A stretch of 64,000 bases of DNA from Hemicordylus capensis. Its lineage: Eukaryota > Chordata > Lepidosauria > Squamata > Cordylidae. Below are positions 63,125 to 64,000 of the stretch, piece by piece; positions within the stretch are counted from its first letter, which is position 1, and every line of letters begins with the position of its first letter. A program made the translations under genes and the position numbers. The notes beneath the pieces are model-generated. The model was not told the DNA's origin, searched no databases, and saw only the letters and a program-made list of their open reading frames with translations. The DNA lies in the NCBI RefSeq assembly GCF_027244095.1, contig NC_069669.1, positions 3,064,501 through 3,128,500 on the forward strand, given 5' to 3'.

Positions 63125-64000
63125 AGTTCACCCTCTGCAGCCCCCAAATCCTCTTTAGTCTGTCCTGGGCGATGTGGTCGCCGCACATCCGACTGGCTCT
63201 GTGCCAGGTGGCCGCCTGCGATTGTGATCTCCGCTCGGTGCTTTAGAGAGAGAGCAGAGAGTGAGAAAAAGAAATATGTGGGATGGGAGGATGTTAAGCT
63301 GTGTGTTGAAATGTTTCTGCTCGTGCATATTTGCATAGATATAGGTGTCAAAACAGTGATTGATAGGCTTATAGCTGGCTGATTGCTTATTGCTAAAAAT
63401 GGGAAGATAAATATTATCCCCTCTTTGACAGAATGACCAAAAAAAAAATAAGCATGACAATGATGATTATGTGTCGGCTTGCAGCAGTAAGTCAATTTCA
63501 TGTCGGCCAAGACAAATCACTTGAGTTGTTAATTAAAGATTGGCAGGAATTTCTGTGTTATTGAAGAAGTACGCTGATATTATTCAGTGGAAATGGATCT
63601 TACATTAACACGATGAGAAAGCAATTAACACAATGAGAAAGCAAGCTGGATGTATTGGAAGGTTGGATTGTATATATAATGCAAATTTCTTCTGGAAAAT
63701 GAAATCGGAATAACTGATTTGAATGGTAATCTGTCCGGGTTAACGTTAGCCTATAAAACCAGGGCGATTTCTCTTGTGTATTTTCTGATCTGCATGAAGA
63801 TGTGGTGATGCGATTATCTAACCTATGCATTACATATATAAACCTTCCTCCCCTTTGATTTCAAAACGCCTTGCAATATCTTTTCCCCCCAAGAGCGGAC
63901 TTGGCCATCAGATTTCAATTATCTGCCCAAATTGGGAGCAGCTGCAGCTCCTGGCACCCCATCCCACCCAGCAACATTCAGCCTCCCATTGCCGGCTTCC
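63125..64000. other. repeat-free intronic DNA, AT-rich from 63280
   Basis: No repeat family or exon recognised. A short direct duplication lies at 63606-63645 (AACACGATGAGAAAGCAATT, then AACACAATGAGAAAGC). Confidence 0.4.

Larger units (their letters stand above)
54793..64000 (+). other. LLGL1: LLGL1 intron 2, first 9.2 kb
   Basis: No sequence resembling exon 3 (YGAPGVEFTGLH in human) is found before the window ends. Stretches without named content are 57900-58615, 58840-59624, 61010-61437, 62206-62659 and 63125-64000. 58616-58840 looks like a LINE-like fragment (CAGGGAGTTCCAAAGAGCTG). Confidence 0.8.

Noticed and set aside
55000-64000. Search for LLGL1 exon 3
   Set aside because: No segment encodes anything like YGAPGVEFTGLH after an AG acceptor; exon 3 must lie beyond the window.

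Overview
This window is nuclear DNA of a squamate reptile (lizard or snake). The strongest sign is the repeat content. There are many Sauria-type SINEs (tRNA-derived head, Bov-B-like tail ending in AATAATAA), sauropsid CR1 LINE 3' ends, and a very abundant SINE whose head resembles 5S rRNA joined to tRNA-Ala. Small palindromic hAT-like elements and a tRNA-like SINE ending in the RTE-type GTCGACACCGACTCGA motif are also common. There are no prokaryotic features and no CRISPR array.

Two protein genes lie in tandem on the + strand, in the order known from human 17p11.2 (ALKBH5 then LLGL1). ALKBH5, the nuclear m6A RNA demethylase, is complete. Its coding exons are 7342-8072, 17184-17264, 20867-21022 and 23147-23330. 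They splice in a consistent frame to 383 codons and keep the HxD...H iron ligands. A CpG island at about 3.78-4.33 kb holds a likely non-coding leader exon (donor at 4314) that probably joins the coding exon through an acceptor at 6944. The 3' UTR probably runs to a poly(A) signal at 26461. LLGL1, the cortical polarity scaffold Lgl1, is present only as its first two coding exons (42375-42455 and 54695-54792). Exon 1 sits in a large CpG island, and exon 2 ends at a donor that matches the U12 (minor spliceosome) consensus. The rest of LLGL1 lies beyond 64000.

Layout: 1-2.7 kb is intergenic with old repeats. 2.77-4.33 kb is a promoter zone split by repeat insertions. 4.3-26.5 kb is ALKBH5. 26.5-41.6 kb is intergenic and dense in SINEs. 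41.6-43.3 kb is the LLGL1 promoter, exon 1 and early intron 1. 43.3-54.7 kb is intron 1. 54.8-64 kb is the start of LLGL1 intron 2, also dense in SINEs, CR1 fragments and palindromic elements.

The most interesting signals are these: (1) a U12-type donor in LLGL1 with a competing U2-type donor 62 bases downstream in a different phase; (2) several palindromic hAT-like families whose arms carry a THAP11/ZNF143-type core (ACTACAACTCCCA), a motif also found in the LLGL1 promoter; (3) a 5S-tRNA-Ala dimeric SINE whose tail resembles the CR1 3' end, with a SINE-plus-palindrome composite seen twice with the same junctions and the same 125-bp insert; (4) a perfect 12-bp GC-rich hairpin and short upstream ORFs in the predicted ALKBH5 leader. 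Repeat boundaries were read by eye and are good to about 5-20 bases. Family names are by resemblance, without a database search.
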